Below, piece by piece: positions 56,327 to 64,000 of a stretch of DNA of 64,000 nucleotides. The position numbers and the translations under genes are program-made. The stretch is from Hydrogenovibrio crunogenus (GTDB lineage: Bacteria > Pseudomonadota > Gammaproteobacteria > Thiomicrospirales > Thiomicrospiraceae). The DNA lies in the NCBI RefSeq assembly GCF_004786015.1, contig NZ_CP032096.1, positions 1,240,001 to 1,304,000 of the forward strand, in the 5' to 3' direction. The notes beneath the pieces were generated by a model. The model saw only the letters and a list, made by a program, of their open reading frames with translations, was not told the DNA's origin and ran no database searches. Numbering within the stretch: the first letter of the stretch is position 1; each line of letters starts with the position of its first letter.

Positions 56327-58291
56327 ATGCTCAATATACAGTCCGTCAGTTTAATGGCCGGGTTAAAACCCTTATTGCAAAACGCCTCATTGACTTTACA
56401 TCCCGGTCAGAAGATCGGTTTAATTGGTCAGAATGGTGCAGGAAAGTCGACCCTTTTAAAAGCGATTTTAAACGAAGTTTCTTTAGAAGCCGGCAATATT
56501 GCCATGCCCGATACCTGGCAAGTCGGGTATGTTGAGCAGGAGCAAACACATCTATCTTTTTCGGCCATGGAATACGTCACGACAGGGGATACGCTTTACG
56601 CCGAAGCACGAACTCGAATTGACCAGGCCGAACTTAATAATGATCATGATGCTCTAGTCGCTTCTTATGATGAACTCGATCGCATATCCGGTTACGAAGT
56701 CCCTCAAAAAGCACAACAACTTTTGTACGGACTGGGATTTTCAGAAGCAGAATTTAATAAACCGGTAGAGTCTTTTTCAGGTGGCTGGCAAGTTCGGTTG
56801 AAGCTGGCTCGAGCATTAATGCAACGCGCCGATTTACTATTATTGGATGAACCCACCAACCATTTGGACATTGAAGCCGTATCCTGGTTAATTCAATGGT
56901 TAAAAGGCTTTTCGGGTGCCGTCATAGTCATCTCCCATGATCGGCACTTTCTAGATGAAGTGGTTCAAGGCATTGCCCACCTAGATCAAGGCAAAATTCA
57001 ATATTACTCAGGCAATTTTGCCGCGTTTGAACGCCAACGCAATGAACAGTTGATGCAACAACAAGCGTTGCATGACAAACAAAAGCAACAAATGCAGCAT
57101 TTAAAATCTTTTATTGAACGATTTAAAGCGAAAGCCTCTAAAGCGAAACAGGCACAGAGCCGAGTGAAAGCTTTAGAACGCATCGAGTCCGTTGCTGCGG
57201 TACAAGCCAGCAACCCGTTTCAATTTCATTTTGCGGAACCGGAACATTTGCCAGATCCGATGTTATTTTCAGACGCGTTGAGCTTTGGGTACGAGGATCA
57301 TTTGATTTTAAAAGACGTTGACTTAACCTTGCGCGCGGGCGACAGAATTGGTTTAGTAGGGGTCAATGGATCTGGTAAAACAACGCTTTTAAAATTATTG
57401 ATTAAAGAGAATCCCCCAAAATCAGGGAAATTGGTTCACAGCAAAGGGCTTAAAATAGGTTACTTTGCGCAACACCAGCTCGAGTCCCTTAATCTCGATC
57501 AATCTCCTTTGGCACACATGCTGTCTTTAACAAAAGAGGACATGGAGCGTGTCACCGACCAAGAAGCCAGAGACTTTTTAGGGCAATTCGGTTTTTCGCA
57601 TGATAAAACCTTAAACCCTATAAAACACTTTTCTGGTGGGGAAAAAGCGCGTTTGTCCCTGGCCTTAATGGTGTATCAAAAACCGAACCTGATTATTTTG
57701 GATGAGCCGACCAACCATTTAGACATGGAAACACGTGATGCTCTGGAAATGGCTTTGCAGGAATTTTCAGGCGCTCTGATTTTGGTCACGCATGATCAAC
57801 ATTTATTAACCAGTATTGTAGATCAATTCTGGTGGGTGCATGATCAACGTGTTGAGCGCTATCATGGTGACCTGGATGCTTACTTGCAACAACGATTACG
57901 CTTGTTAAAAGAAAAACAAGCTCAGATCAAAGCGGAAAAATCGACCAGGCCTGGCAATATTTCAGATACCAGCAATGCCAGTAGTGCCAATAAAAAAGCA
58001 CAACGTCAACAAAATGCGCATTATCGAAAGCAACTCAAAGAAGCGACTAGAGATCAAAGTAAACGTCTGGCTAAAGTTGAAAAACAACTATCTGATGCGC
58101 AAAAACAATTGGCTGATTTACATGCTGAAATGGAAGATGCGACCTTGTATGAAGCCAACCGTTCTAAAGAGCTTAAAGATATTTTAAAGCAAGAAGCACA
58201 ATTGAAGGTATTGATTGAATCACTGGAAGACGAGTGGTTGCTTTTGGAAGATGAAATAGAGGAAATAACAAACTCTTTTTCAGAGGTATAA
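56327..58291 (+). CDS. ABC-F family ATPase (YheS/Uup-like)
   Basis: A 654-residue soluble protein with two ABC domains and no membrane segments: Walker A GQNGAGKST and GVNGSGKTT, signatures SGGWQVRLKLARAL and SGGEKARLSLAL, Walker B LLLLDEPTNHLD and LIILDEPTNHLD. A basic linker (about 240-285) and a long C-terminal coiled coil (about 560-645) follow the YheS plan. ABC-F proteins act on ribosomes to resolve stalling or protect against antibiotics. It is probably in one operon with lolCD. An exact dispersed palindrome lies at 57945-57954. Confidence 0.9.
   Translation: MLNIQSVSLMAGLKPLLQNASLTLHPGQKIGLIGQNGAGKSTLLKAILNEVSLEAGNIAMPDTWQVGYVEQEQTHLSFSAMEYVTTGDTLYAEARTRIDQAELNNDHDALVASYDELDRISGYEVPQKAQQLLYGLGFSEAEFNKPVESFSGGWQVRLKLARALMQRADLLLLDEPTNHLDIEAVSWLIQWLKGFSGAVIVISHDRHFLDEVVQGIAHLDQGKIQYYSGNFAAFERQRNEQLMQQQALHDKQKQQMQHLKSFIERFKAKASKAKQAQSRVKALERIESVAAVQASNPFQFHFAEPEHLPDPMLFSDALSFGYEDHLILKDVDLTLRAGDRIGLVGVNGSGKTTLLKLLIKENPPKSGKLVHSKGLKIGYFAQHQLESLNLDQSPLAHMLSLTKEDMERVTDQEARDFLGQFGFSHDKTLNPIKHFSGGEKARLSLALMVYQKPNLIILDEPTNHLDMETRDALEMALQEFSGALILVTHDQHLLTSIVDQFWWVHDQRVERYHGDLDAYLQQRLRLLKEKQAQIKAEKSTRPGNISDTSNASSANKKAQRQQNAHYRKQLKEATRDQSKRLAKVEKQLSDAQKQLADLHAEMEDATLYEANRSKELKDILKQEAQLKVLIESLEDEWLLLEDEIEEITNSFSEV
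57945..57954. repeat. Copy of dispersed palindrome CCAGGCCTGG inside the ABC-F gene
   Basis: Exact core. It encodes TRPGN at the start of the C-terminal variable linker. Confidence 0.7.
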
Positions 58292-58335
58292 AAAAACCGC
58301 TGCCCCTTATTCCTCTGTTGGCAGCGGTTTTTTTA
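58291..58335. terminator. Intrinsic terminator between ABC-F and DUF2892 genes
   Basis: Stem AACCGCTGCC/GGCAGCGGTT with a loop of about 14 nt, flanked by A and T runs. It serves the two convergent genes. Confidence 0.9.
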
Positions 58336-58344
58336 ATTTAAAAC

Positions 58345-58554
58345 TTAGCAATTACGAAAAGCACAGCCATGCTTTAAACCGGCTTTACGTAAAAAATAAA
58401 CCATTGGGCAAAACCCGGTGATACCCGAAATAAGTAAATTCAGACCAATAAAACCTGTTAGCAATAACCAGCTTGCTGAAACTGTGTATGCCAAAATGGT
58501 AGACACAAGTACCATGCTTCCCACCATAATCATCATGAATTTTTCAATTGTCAT
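58345..58554 (-). CDS. DUF2892 small inner-membrane protein (YgaP-like membrane domain)
   Basis: A 69-residue protein of two hydrophobic segments (about 6-26 and 29-45). It ends with the family motif SGITGFCPMVYFLRKAGLKHGC, typical of the DUF2892 domain that in YgaP follows a rhodanese. Here the membrane part stands alone. It carries Cys49 and two C-terminal cysteines (GCAFRNC). A link to sulfur metabolism is possible given sqr nearby, but no rhodanese gene is adjacent. Confidence 0.85.
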   Translation of the reverse strand: MTIEKFMMIMVGSMVLVSTILAYTVSASWLLLTGFIGLNLLISGITGFCPMVYFLRKAGLKHGCAFRNC

Positions 58555-58809
58555 TTTTCTCTAACCCTTTAGTTTTATTCGTTGTTTTGTCATTTTTTGA
58601 TATATAAATCATAAATGTACCGATACGAATATTTTATCACAACTTTCTTTTTCAAGGAATATCCCTGCATTAATTTAGGGCTATGTCTTTCATTACTTTA
58701 ATAAAATCAGTATAATTCACCGTTTATTTTATACAGTAGAGTAAAGCCGCCGAGCGGAAAAGAAGTTTCGTTCACGTCTAACCGGATTTTAATTTTTGAG
58801 ATTAAACAC

Positions 58810-60120
58810 ATGCAAGTAACAGTAGAAAAGCCAGAAACAGGTCTAGAGCACAAAATTAATGTCACGCTTCCAGCGGGTGATTTAGACAGTAAAGTTGAAC
58901 AACGTTTAGCGCAAATGCGTCGTACAGTTAAAATGGATGGTTTCCGTCCTGGCAAAGTACCAATGAGCGTGGTTAAAAAACGTTATGGCGGTCAGGTTCG
59001 TCAAGAAATGATGGGTGAAACCGTACAACAGTCTTTTTATGACGCCGTTGCAAAAGAATCTCTAAATATTGCAGGCTACCCACAATTTCAAGAGTTAGAT
59101 GAAAAAGATGGTCACATTGTCTACTCAGCAACATTTGAAGTTTTCCCAGAAGTAGAGTTACCAAAATTCTCTGGCCTGAAAGTTGAGACAATCACTTCAG
59201 AAATCACTGATAAAGATGTCGAAAAAATGGTTACCCGTCTTCGTGAACAGAAGATGGCTTGGAAGCCTGCAAACGGCAACAAAAAAGCCAAAGAAGGTGA
59301 TCAGGTAATCATCGATTTCGTTGGTAAAAAAGATGGTGAAGAATTCGAAGGCGGAAAAGCTGAAGAAGTTCCTTTGGAACTAGGATCTGGCCGAATGATT
59401 CCTGGTTTTGAAGATGGCATCATCGGCATGAAAAAGAACGAAGAAAAAACAATTGAAGTGACATTCCCTGAAGATTACCAATCTGATGAGCTGAAAGGAC
59501 AAACCGTCACATTTGATATTAAAGTTCACTCGGTTCAAACAAAAGTGTTACCGGAAATTGATGAAGAATTCGTTAAGTCATTCGGTATCGATGAAGGAAC
59601 TGAAGAAGCACTGGTTAAAGAAATCCGTTCTAACATGGAAAAAGAACTGAAGCGTTCGGTTGAGAACAAAAACCGTACGGCTGTGCTAGATGCTTTAGCA
59701 GAAAAGGTTGAAGTTGAGCTGCCTCAAGCAATGGTAGATCAAGAAGCGTCTGCTTTAATGGAACGTCAACTTGAGCAATTCCAGCAACAAGGTTTAAAAG
59801 CAGAAGACATCGGCTTAACAGCAGAAGCTTTCAAACCAGAAGCTGAAAAGCGCGTTAAAATTGGGTTGGTCCTGGGTGAAGTGATCAAAGAGTATAAGAT
59901 CGAAGCGACTGATGAAGCGCGTCAAGCCTTCATTCAAGATCAAGCTTCCTCTTATGAAGATCCTCAAGAAGTGATTGAGTGGTATGCAAAAAACCCTCAA
60001 GCACAAAAAGAAATTGATGCGATCTTGGTTGAGAAAGAAATCACGAACAAGATTCTTTCTGAAGCAAAAACTAAAGAAGTTTCTAAATCATTTGAAGAAG
60101 TTGTTGGTCCTGCTGCGTAA
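58810..60120 (+). CDS. tig: Trigger factor
   Basis: Ribosome-bound chaperone and peptidyl-prolyl isomerase. The 436-residue protein has the N-terminal ribosome-binding domain (signature GFRPGKVPMSVVKKRYG), the FKBP-like domain (FEGGKAEEVPLELGSGRMIPGFEDGI, split after LELG) and the C-terminal helical cradle. The 255-bp gap upstream holds TATAAT at 58711-58716 and a short CCGC-CGA-GCGG hairpin. The order tig-clpP-clpX-lon is the conserved proteobacterial cluster. Confidence 0.97.
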   Translation: MQVTVEKPETGLEHKINVTLPAGDLDSKVEQRLAQMRRTVKMDGFRPGKVPMSVVKKRYGGQVRQEMMGETVQQSFYDAVAKESLNIAGYPQFQELDEKDGHIVYSATFEVFPEVELPKFSGLKVETITSEITDKDVEKMVTRLREQKMAWKPANGNKKAKEGDQVIIDFVGKKDGEEFEGGKAEEVPLELGSGRMIPGFEDGIIGMKKNEEKTIEVTFPEDYQSDELKGQTVTFDIKVHSVQTKVLPEIDEEFVKSFGIDEGTEEALVKEIRSNMEKELKRSVENKNRTAVLDALAEKVEVELPQAMVDQEASALMERQLEQFQQQGLKAEDIGLTAEAFKPEAEKRVKIGLVLGEVIKEYKIEATDEARQAFIQDQASSYEDPQEVIEWYAKNPQAQKEIDAILVEKEITNKILSEAKTKEVSKSFEEVVGPAA

Positions 60121-60141
60121 GCATCAGCGCATCTAACTTAA

Positions 60142-60199
60142 AAAACTTAACTTCTGTTACGAAATTATGTCATTTTGTAACAAGGTTAAGTTTTTTTTT
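60142..60199 (+). terminator. Intrinsic terminator after tig
   Basis: Outer stem AAAACTTAAC/GTTAAGTTTT and inner stem GTTAC/GTAAC, then nine T. It separates tig from clpPX. Confidence 0.85.
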
Positions 60200-60251
60200 G
60201 CCTAATAAAAAGCTAAGATAGAGCCATCTATTAATCAAAATCAAAGATAAC

Positions 60252-60282
60252 TCACTCGTTTCTCTTGTTAAAAAACGAGTGA
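60252..60282 (+). promoter_or_regulatory. Leader hairpin before clpP
   Basis: Perfect 10-bp stem TCACTCGTTT/AAACGAGTGA with an 11-nt loop and no T-run, 38 nt before clpP. It could be mRNA-stabilising or regulatory. Confidence 0.4.
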
Positions 60283-60320
60283 ATTACCCTTAAATACATA
60301 AATTACAAAGGTTTATTTGA

Positions 60321-60923
60321 ATGCATTCTACACCGATTCAAGACGCACTAATTCCAATGGTTATCGAACAAACCAGTCGAGGAGAAAGATCGTTTGATAT
60401 TTATTCTCGTTTATTAAAAGAGCGTGTTATTTTTTTGGTAGGGCAAGTTGAAGACCATATGGCCAACTTAATTGTGGCACAGTTGCTTTTCTTAGAATCT
60501 GAAAACCCGGATAAAGACATTCATTTATACATTAATTCACCGGGCGGGAGTGTCACGGCTGGAATGGCTATTTATGATACCATGCGTTTTATAAAACCAG
60601 ATGTCAGCACGATGTGTATTGGTCAAGCCGCCAGCATGGGATCCTTTTTATTATCTGCCGGGGCAGAAGGCAAGCGTTATGCCTTACCAAACTCTCGCGT
60701 GATGATTCATCAACCGTTAGGGGGATTCCAAGGTCAGGCATCGGATATTGAAATTCATGCGAAAGAAATTATTCAAATTAAACAAAAATTAAACAAAGCG
60801 CTTGCCGATCATACCGGGCAACCTATTGAAGTGATTGAGAACGACACAGATCGTGATAACTTCATGAGTGCTGACGAAGCCTGTGACTATGGATTGGTTG
60901 ATAAAGTTCTAACGCGTCGTTAA
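60321..60923 (+). CDS. clpP: ATP-dependent Clp protease proteolytic subunit
   Basis: Serine peptidase of the ClpXP machine, 200 residues. Catalytic Ser in [14 protein letters not shown], His in [11 protein letters not shown] and the Asp downstream are visible. It has an AAAGG ribosome site and is followed 22 nt later by clpX. A terminator separates it from tig, so clpPX has its own promoter in the 60200-60320 region, which I could not fix exactly. Confidence 0.97.
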   Translation: MHSTPIQDALIPMVIEQTSRGERSFDIYSRLLKERVIFLVGQVEDHMANLIVAQLLFLESENPDKDIHLYINSPGGSVTAGMAIYDTMRFIKPDVSTMCIGQAASMGSFLLSAGAEGKRYALPNSRVMIHQPLGGFQGQASDIEIHAKEIIQIKQKLNKALADHTGQPIEVIENDTDRDNFMSADEACDYGLVDKVLTRR

Positions 60924-60945
60924 ATTAAGAAAAGAAGGCAGTCAG

Positions 60946-62196
60946 ATGAGTGAAAAAACCTTATATTGTTCATTTTGTGGTAAGGCCCAAGATGAAGTAA
61001 AAAAATTAATTGCAGGGCCTTCGGTTTATATTTGCGATGAATGTGTTGAACTCTGTAACGATATTTTAAAAGAAGAATTCGGTGAAGAGGAATTAAGCGG
61101 ATTTGAGCTGGATCACTTACCAACTCCGCATGAAATCAGCCAGATTCTGGATGATTATGTGATTGGTCAGTACCAGGCGAAAAAGGTCTTGTCGGTCGCA
61201 GTTTACAACCATTATCGCCGTTTAGAAAGCGGTCATCAAAAAGATGAAGTTGAGCTGAACAAAAGTAACATTTTATTAATTGGGCCAACAGGGTCCGGAA
61301 AAACGTTACTGGCACAAACATTGGCAAGATTGCTAGATGTACCGTTCGCTATTGCTGATGCTACAACCTTAACCGAAGCTGGTTATGTGGGCGAGGACGT
61401 TGAAAGTATCGTTCTTAAATTGTTACAGCGTTGTGATAATGATGCTGAAAAAGCAGAACGAGGTATTATTTATATCGATGAGATCGATAAGATTACTCGT
61501 AAATCTGAAAACCCTTCAATTACACGAGATGTTTCCGGTGAAGGGGTCCAGCAAGCATTATTGAAATTGATTGAAGGAACCGTCGCCAACATTCCACCGC
61601 AAGGAGGTCGTAAACACCCGAACCAAGATATGATTCAGGTGGACACCTCTAAGATTTTATTTATTGTCGGTGGGGCTTTCGAAGGGCTGGATAAAATCAT
61701 TGAACAACGTACCGAGAAAAACATCGGTATTGGTTTTTCAGCAGAAGTGAAATCTCAAGACAAAAAAGTGACTGTTTCTGAAAAATTCCAAAATATTGAA
61801 CCGGAAGACTTGGTGAAATTTGGTCTGATTCCAGAATTTGTAGGGCGCCTTCCAATCTTGGCCGCGCTAGAAGAGCTGGATGAAAAAGCGCTGATCCAAA
61901 TCTTGACAGAACCTAAAAATGCGCTGGTTAAACAATACCAAAAAATGTTTGAACTGGAAGGCGTTGAACTCCAGTTTAGAAAAGATGCATTGTCTGAAAT
62001 TGCGAACCTTGCGATTGAAAGAAAAACCGGTGCGCGAGGATTAAGATCGATTTTGGAAAAAACTTTGCTTGATACAATGTATGACTTGCCAAGCATGAAA
62101 AATGTTGAAAAGGTAGTCATCAATAAGGCCGTTATTAAAGGCACTAAAAAGCCGATGTTGATGTATCAAGACAGCAAAGAAAAAGTCTCTAGCTAA
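60946..62196 (+). CDS. clpX: ATP-dependent Clp protease ATP-binding subunit ClpX
   Basis: AAA+ unfoldase partner of ClpP. The 416-residue protein has the N-terminal zinc domain (CSFCGKAQ...CDECVELC), Walker A GPTGSGKT, Walker [11 protein letters not shown], the pore loop in GYVGEDVE and sensor/ISF motifs ([10 protein letters not shown]). It is co-transcribed with clpP. An imperfect hairpin lies in the gap before lon. Confidence 0.97.
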   Translation: MSEKTLYCSFCGKAQDEVKKLIAGPSVYICDECVELCNDILKEEFGEEELSGFELDHLPTPHEISQILDDYVIGQYQAKKVLSVAVYNHYRRLESGHQKDEVELNKSNILLIGPTGSGKTLLAQTLARLLDVPFAIADATTLTEAGYVGEDVESIVLKLLQRCDNDAEKAERGIIYIDEIDKITRKSENPSITRDVSGEGVQQALLKLIEGTVANIPPQGGRKHPNQDMIQVDTSKILFIVGGAFEGLDKIIEQRTEKNIGIGFSAEVKSQDKKVTVSEKFQNIEPEDLVKFGLIPEFVGRLPILAALEELDEKALIQILTEPKNALVKQYQKMFELEGVELQFRKDALSEIANLAIERKTGARGLRSILEKTLLDTMYDLPSMKNVEKVVINKAVIKGTKKPMLMYQDSKEKVSS

Positions 62197-62235
62197 TTCT
62201 CAAAATACAGCTCTCCTATACATCTACACTTGAAT

Positions 62236-62274
62236 CCACCTTTTTTATCCTTATATAGGATAAAAAGAAGGTGG
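62236..62274 (+). promoter_or_regulatory. Long hairpin between clpX and lon
   Basis: CCACCTT...TTATCC pairs with GGATAA...AAGGTGG, a stem of about 15 bp with a small bulge, and no clean T-run afterwards. A candidate lon promoter (TTGCTC, 18-bp spacer, TATAAA, 62291-62320) lies just downstream. Confidence 0.45.
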
Positions 62275-62341
62275 CATGCCTTTATTGATTTTGCTCATCT
62301 CTTCATGAGCTGATTATAAAACTAAATGGATAAAACGCACT

Positions 62342-64000
62342 ATGGATATTGACCAAATTGAATTCAAAACAAATGTCTTTGTATTAGCTCTGAGAGATGT
62401 CGTTGTCTTTCCTGGCATGGTTGTGCCACTATTTGTTGGACGGCCCAAGTCAATGAATGCATTGAATGCGGCCATGAAAGAAGATAAACAGATCTTTTTA
62501 GTGACACAAAAAAATGCAACAGAAGAGACACCTACCATTGATAATTTGTATCAAACAGGGGTCATGGCAAACATTCTTCAATTGTTAAAACTTCCAGATG
62601 GCACCTTAAAAGTATTAGTCGAAGGGGTGAAGCGTTTTGAACTGTTAGCTTTAAATGATGAAGAGAATTTTTTAACAGGTGACATTCAACAAGTCGAATC
62701 CGATGAAGAACTGGATAATGACGGTGTAGTGTTAGTTCGAACCATTCAGGAACGTTTTCAAGATTACGCGGCTCTGAAGAAAAAGATCCCTTCAGAAGTG
62801 TTAAAAAGTGTCCAAAAAATCACTGATCCGAATCGTTTGGTTGACACAATCTCTGCCAACCTAAAACTAGGTATTGAAGAAAAGCAGACATTACTCGAAA
62901 TTTTAACGATTAACGATCGTCTGGAACATATTTTAAAAACCATTGAAACGGAAATTGATTTATTAGAATCTGAGCAGCGAATTAATTCGCGCGTGAAGAA
63001 GAAAATGGATCAAACACAGCGTAACTTCTATTTAAACACCAAGTTACAAGCCATTCATGAAGAGTTAGGGGATTCCTCTGAAGATGGCGTGAGTGAGTTT
63101 GCTCGACTAAAAGAGCAGATCGAACAGGCTGGCATGACACAAGATGCACTTAAAGTCGCTGAAGATGAGTTAAAGAAACTCAAAATGATGTCACCGCAGT
63201 CACCTGAAGCTAACATTATTCGTACCTATATCGAATGGTTGGTCAGTATTCCATGGAAAAAGCGTTCGCGTGTATCGAAAGATTTAAATAAAGCACAAAC
63301 GATTCTTGATAAACAGCACTATGGACTTGAGAAAGTTAAAGAGCGCATTATCGAGTATCTAGCCGTGCAAAAGCGTGTTAACAAGATGAAAGGGCCAATT
63401 CTGTGTTTGGTTGGACCTCCAGGGGTTGGGAAAACCTCTTTGGCTCGTTCCATCGCAGAGGCGACCAATCGCAAGTACGTACGTATGTCATTAGGTGGTG
63501 TCAGAGATGAAGCCGAAATCCGGGGGCATCGCAAAACATACTTGGGTGCTTTGCCGGGTCGTGTCATTCAAAAAATGAAAACCGCTGGTACACGGAACCC
63601 ATTATTTCTTTTAGATGAAATCGACAAAATGGCGCGTGACTTAAGAGGCGACCCAGCCAGTGCCTTACTAGAGGTGTTGGATCCTGAGCAAAACAAAGCT
63701 TTCAACGACCACTATCTGGAAGTCGATTATGACTTGTCTGATGTGATGTTTGTGGCCACGTCAAACTCAATGGATATTCCTGAAGCTCTATTGGATAGAA
63801 TGGAAATAATCGACTTGGCCGGCTACACCGAAAACGAAAAACTTAACATTGCTACGCAGCATCTATTGCCGCGTGAAATTAAAGAGCATGGATTAAAACA
63901 AGGCGAGTTAGAGGTGCCTTCAGATACGATTCTAAAAATCATTCAAACCTACACCCGTGAAGCGGGTGTACGATTGTTAGATCAAAATCTGGCAAAAATT
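62342..64000 (+). CDS. lon: Lon protease (partial, 3' end outside window)
   Basis: ATP-dependent serine protease; the first 553 residues are visible, starting MDIDQIEFKTNVFVLALRDVVVFPGM. Seen are the LON N-terminal substrate domain, the helical region and the AAA+ motor with Walker A GPPGVGKTS (Lys about residue 363, as in E. coli Lon) and Walker B LLDEIDKM. The catalytic Ser-Lys domain lies beyond 64000. The start was chosen by homology; only a weak GGA precedes it. It lies downstream of clpX with its own promoter-like sequence. Confidence 0.96.
   Translation, partial: MDIDQIEFKTNVFVLALRDVVVFPGMVVPLFVGRPKSMNALNAAMKEDKQIFLVTQKNATEETPTIDNLYQTGVMANILQLLKLPDGTLKVLVEGVKRFELLALNDEENFLTGDIQQVESDEELDNDGVVLVRTIQERFQDYAALKKKIPSEVLKSVQKITDPNRLVDTISANLKLGIEEKQTLLEILTINDRLEHILKTIETEIDLLESEQRINSRVKKKMDQTQRNFYLNTKLQAIHEELGDSSEDGVSEFARLKEQIEQAGMTQDALKVAEDELKKLKMMSPQSPEANIIRTYIEWLVSIPWKKRSRVSKDLNKAQTILDKQHYGLEKVKERIIEYLAVQKRVNKMKGPILCLVGPPGVGKTSLARSIAEATNRKYVRMSLGGVRDEAEIRGHRKTYLGALPGRVIQKMKTAGTRNPLFLLDEIDKMARDLRGDPASALLEVLDPEQNKAFNDHYLEVDYDLSDVMFVATSNSMDIPEALLDRMEIIDLAGYTENEKLNIATQHLLPREIKEHGLKQGELEVPSDTILKIIQTYTREAGVRLLDQNLAKI

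Noticed and set aside
61755-62144. Minus-strand open frame of 129 codons inside clpX
   Set aside because: Antisense shadow of a highly conserved gene with Ser/Phe-rich composition typical of such shadows.

Overview
The window looks like a chromosomal segment of a mesophilic, low-to-moderate GC gammaproteobacterium. A sulfide:quinone oxidoreductase, a complete assimilatory nitrate operon, AcnB, an E. coli-type PurB and the general gene style suggest a sulfur-oxidising chemolithotroph of the Thiomicrospira/Hydrogenovibrio kind. That placement is inference from gene content, not a database result. No phage, plasmid or CRISPR array is seen. The only clear mobile element is one IS3-family insertion sequence.

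Layout. 1-5.4 kb: four-gene ABC exporter operon (HlyD adaptor, double ATPase, two permeases; same order as E. coli ybhGFSR). 5.4-9.2 kb: purB, a small C39-like cysteine-peptidase-fold protein, a dual-specificity phosphatase and a FemAB/DUF482 protein. 9.3-13.4 kb: mntH, with an MntR-like operator, and acnB. 13.5-19.2 kb: a diguanylate cyclase and sppA on the minus strand, then uvrC, pgsA and a tRNA cluster (Gly, Cys, Leu). 19.4-23.6 kb: accessory island with a Gln/Gly-rich secreted protein, a secreted protein with an exosortase-type C-terminal tail split by an IS3 element, and a small exosortase. 23.6-28.0 kb: very large PAS/GAF/GGDEF/EAL protein. 28.1-44.5 kb: nitrate assimilation regulon: NasT/NasS, a leader with a long terminator hairpin, nrtABD transporter, nasC, nirBD, nasA, cysG, a TrpD2-like protein, moeA and mobA. 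This is the Klebsiella nasFEDCBA order with siroheme and molybdenum-cofactor genes appended. 44.7-46.6 kb: minCDE. 46.6-50.8 kb: csiV-mfd. 50.9-58.6 kb: RND-like membrane protein, sqr, a TRIC/UPF0126 protein, lolC-lolD, an ABC-F ATPase and a DUF2892 protein. 58.8-64 kb: tig-clpP-clpX-lon, with lon cut by the window edge.

The most interesting region is 19.4-23.6 kb. An apparently dedicated exosortase lies directly downstream of its probable substrate gene. That gene is split in frame by a clean IS3 copy: 26-bp inverted repeats, 3-bp target duplication, intact transposase with a -1 frameshift site. Excising the element and one target copy restores a 513-residue protein. Upstream are a possible pseudoknot leader and AAATGTAA motifs shared with the neighbouring secreted-protein gene.

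A second genome-scale signal is the 10-bp palindrome CCAGGCCTGG. It occurs at least eight times exactly in 64 kb, where about 0.06 would be expected by chance, both inside genes and as the core of terminator-like hairpins. Other candidate regulatory features are the NasT attenuator, a possibly leaderless TRIC mRNA, a palindrome over a putative minD promoter, and poly-G tracts in minD and in the exosortase substrate.
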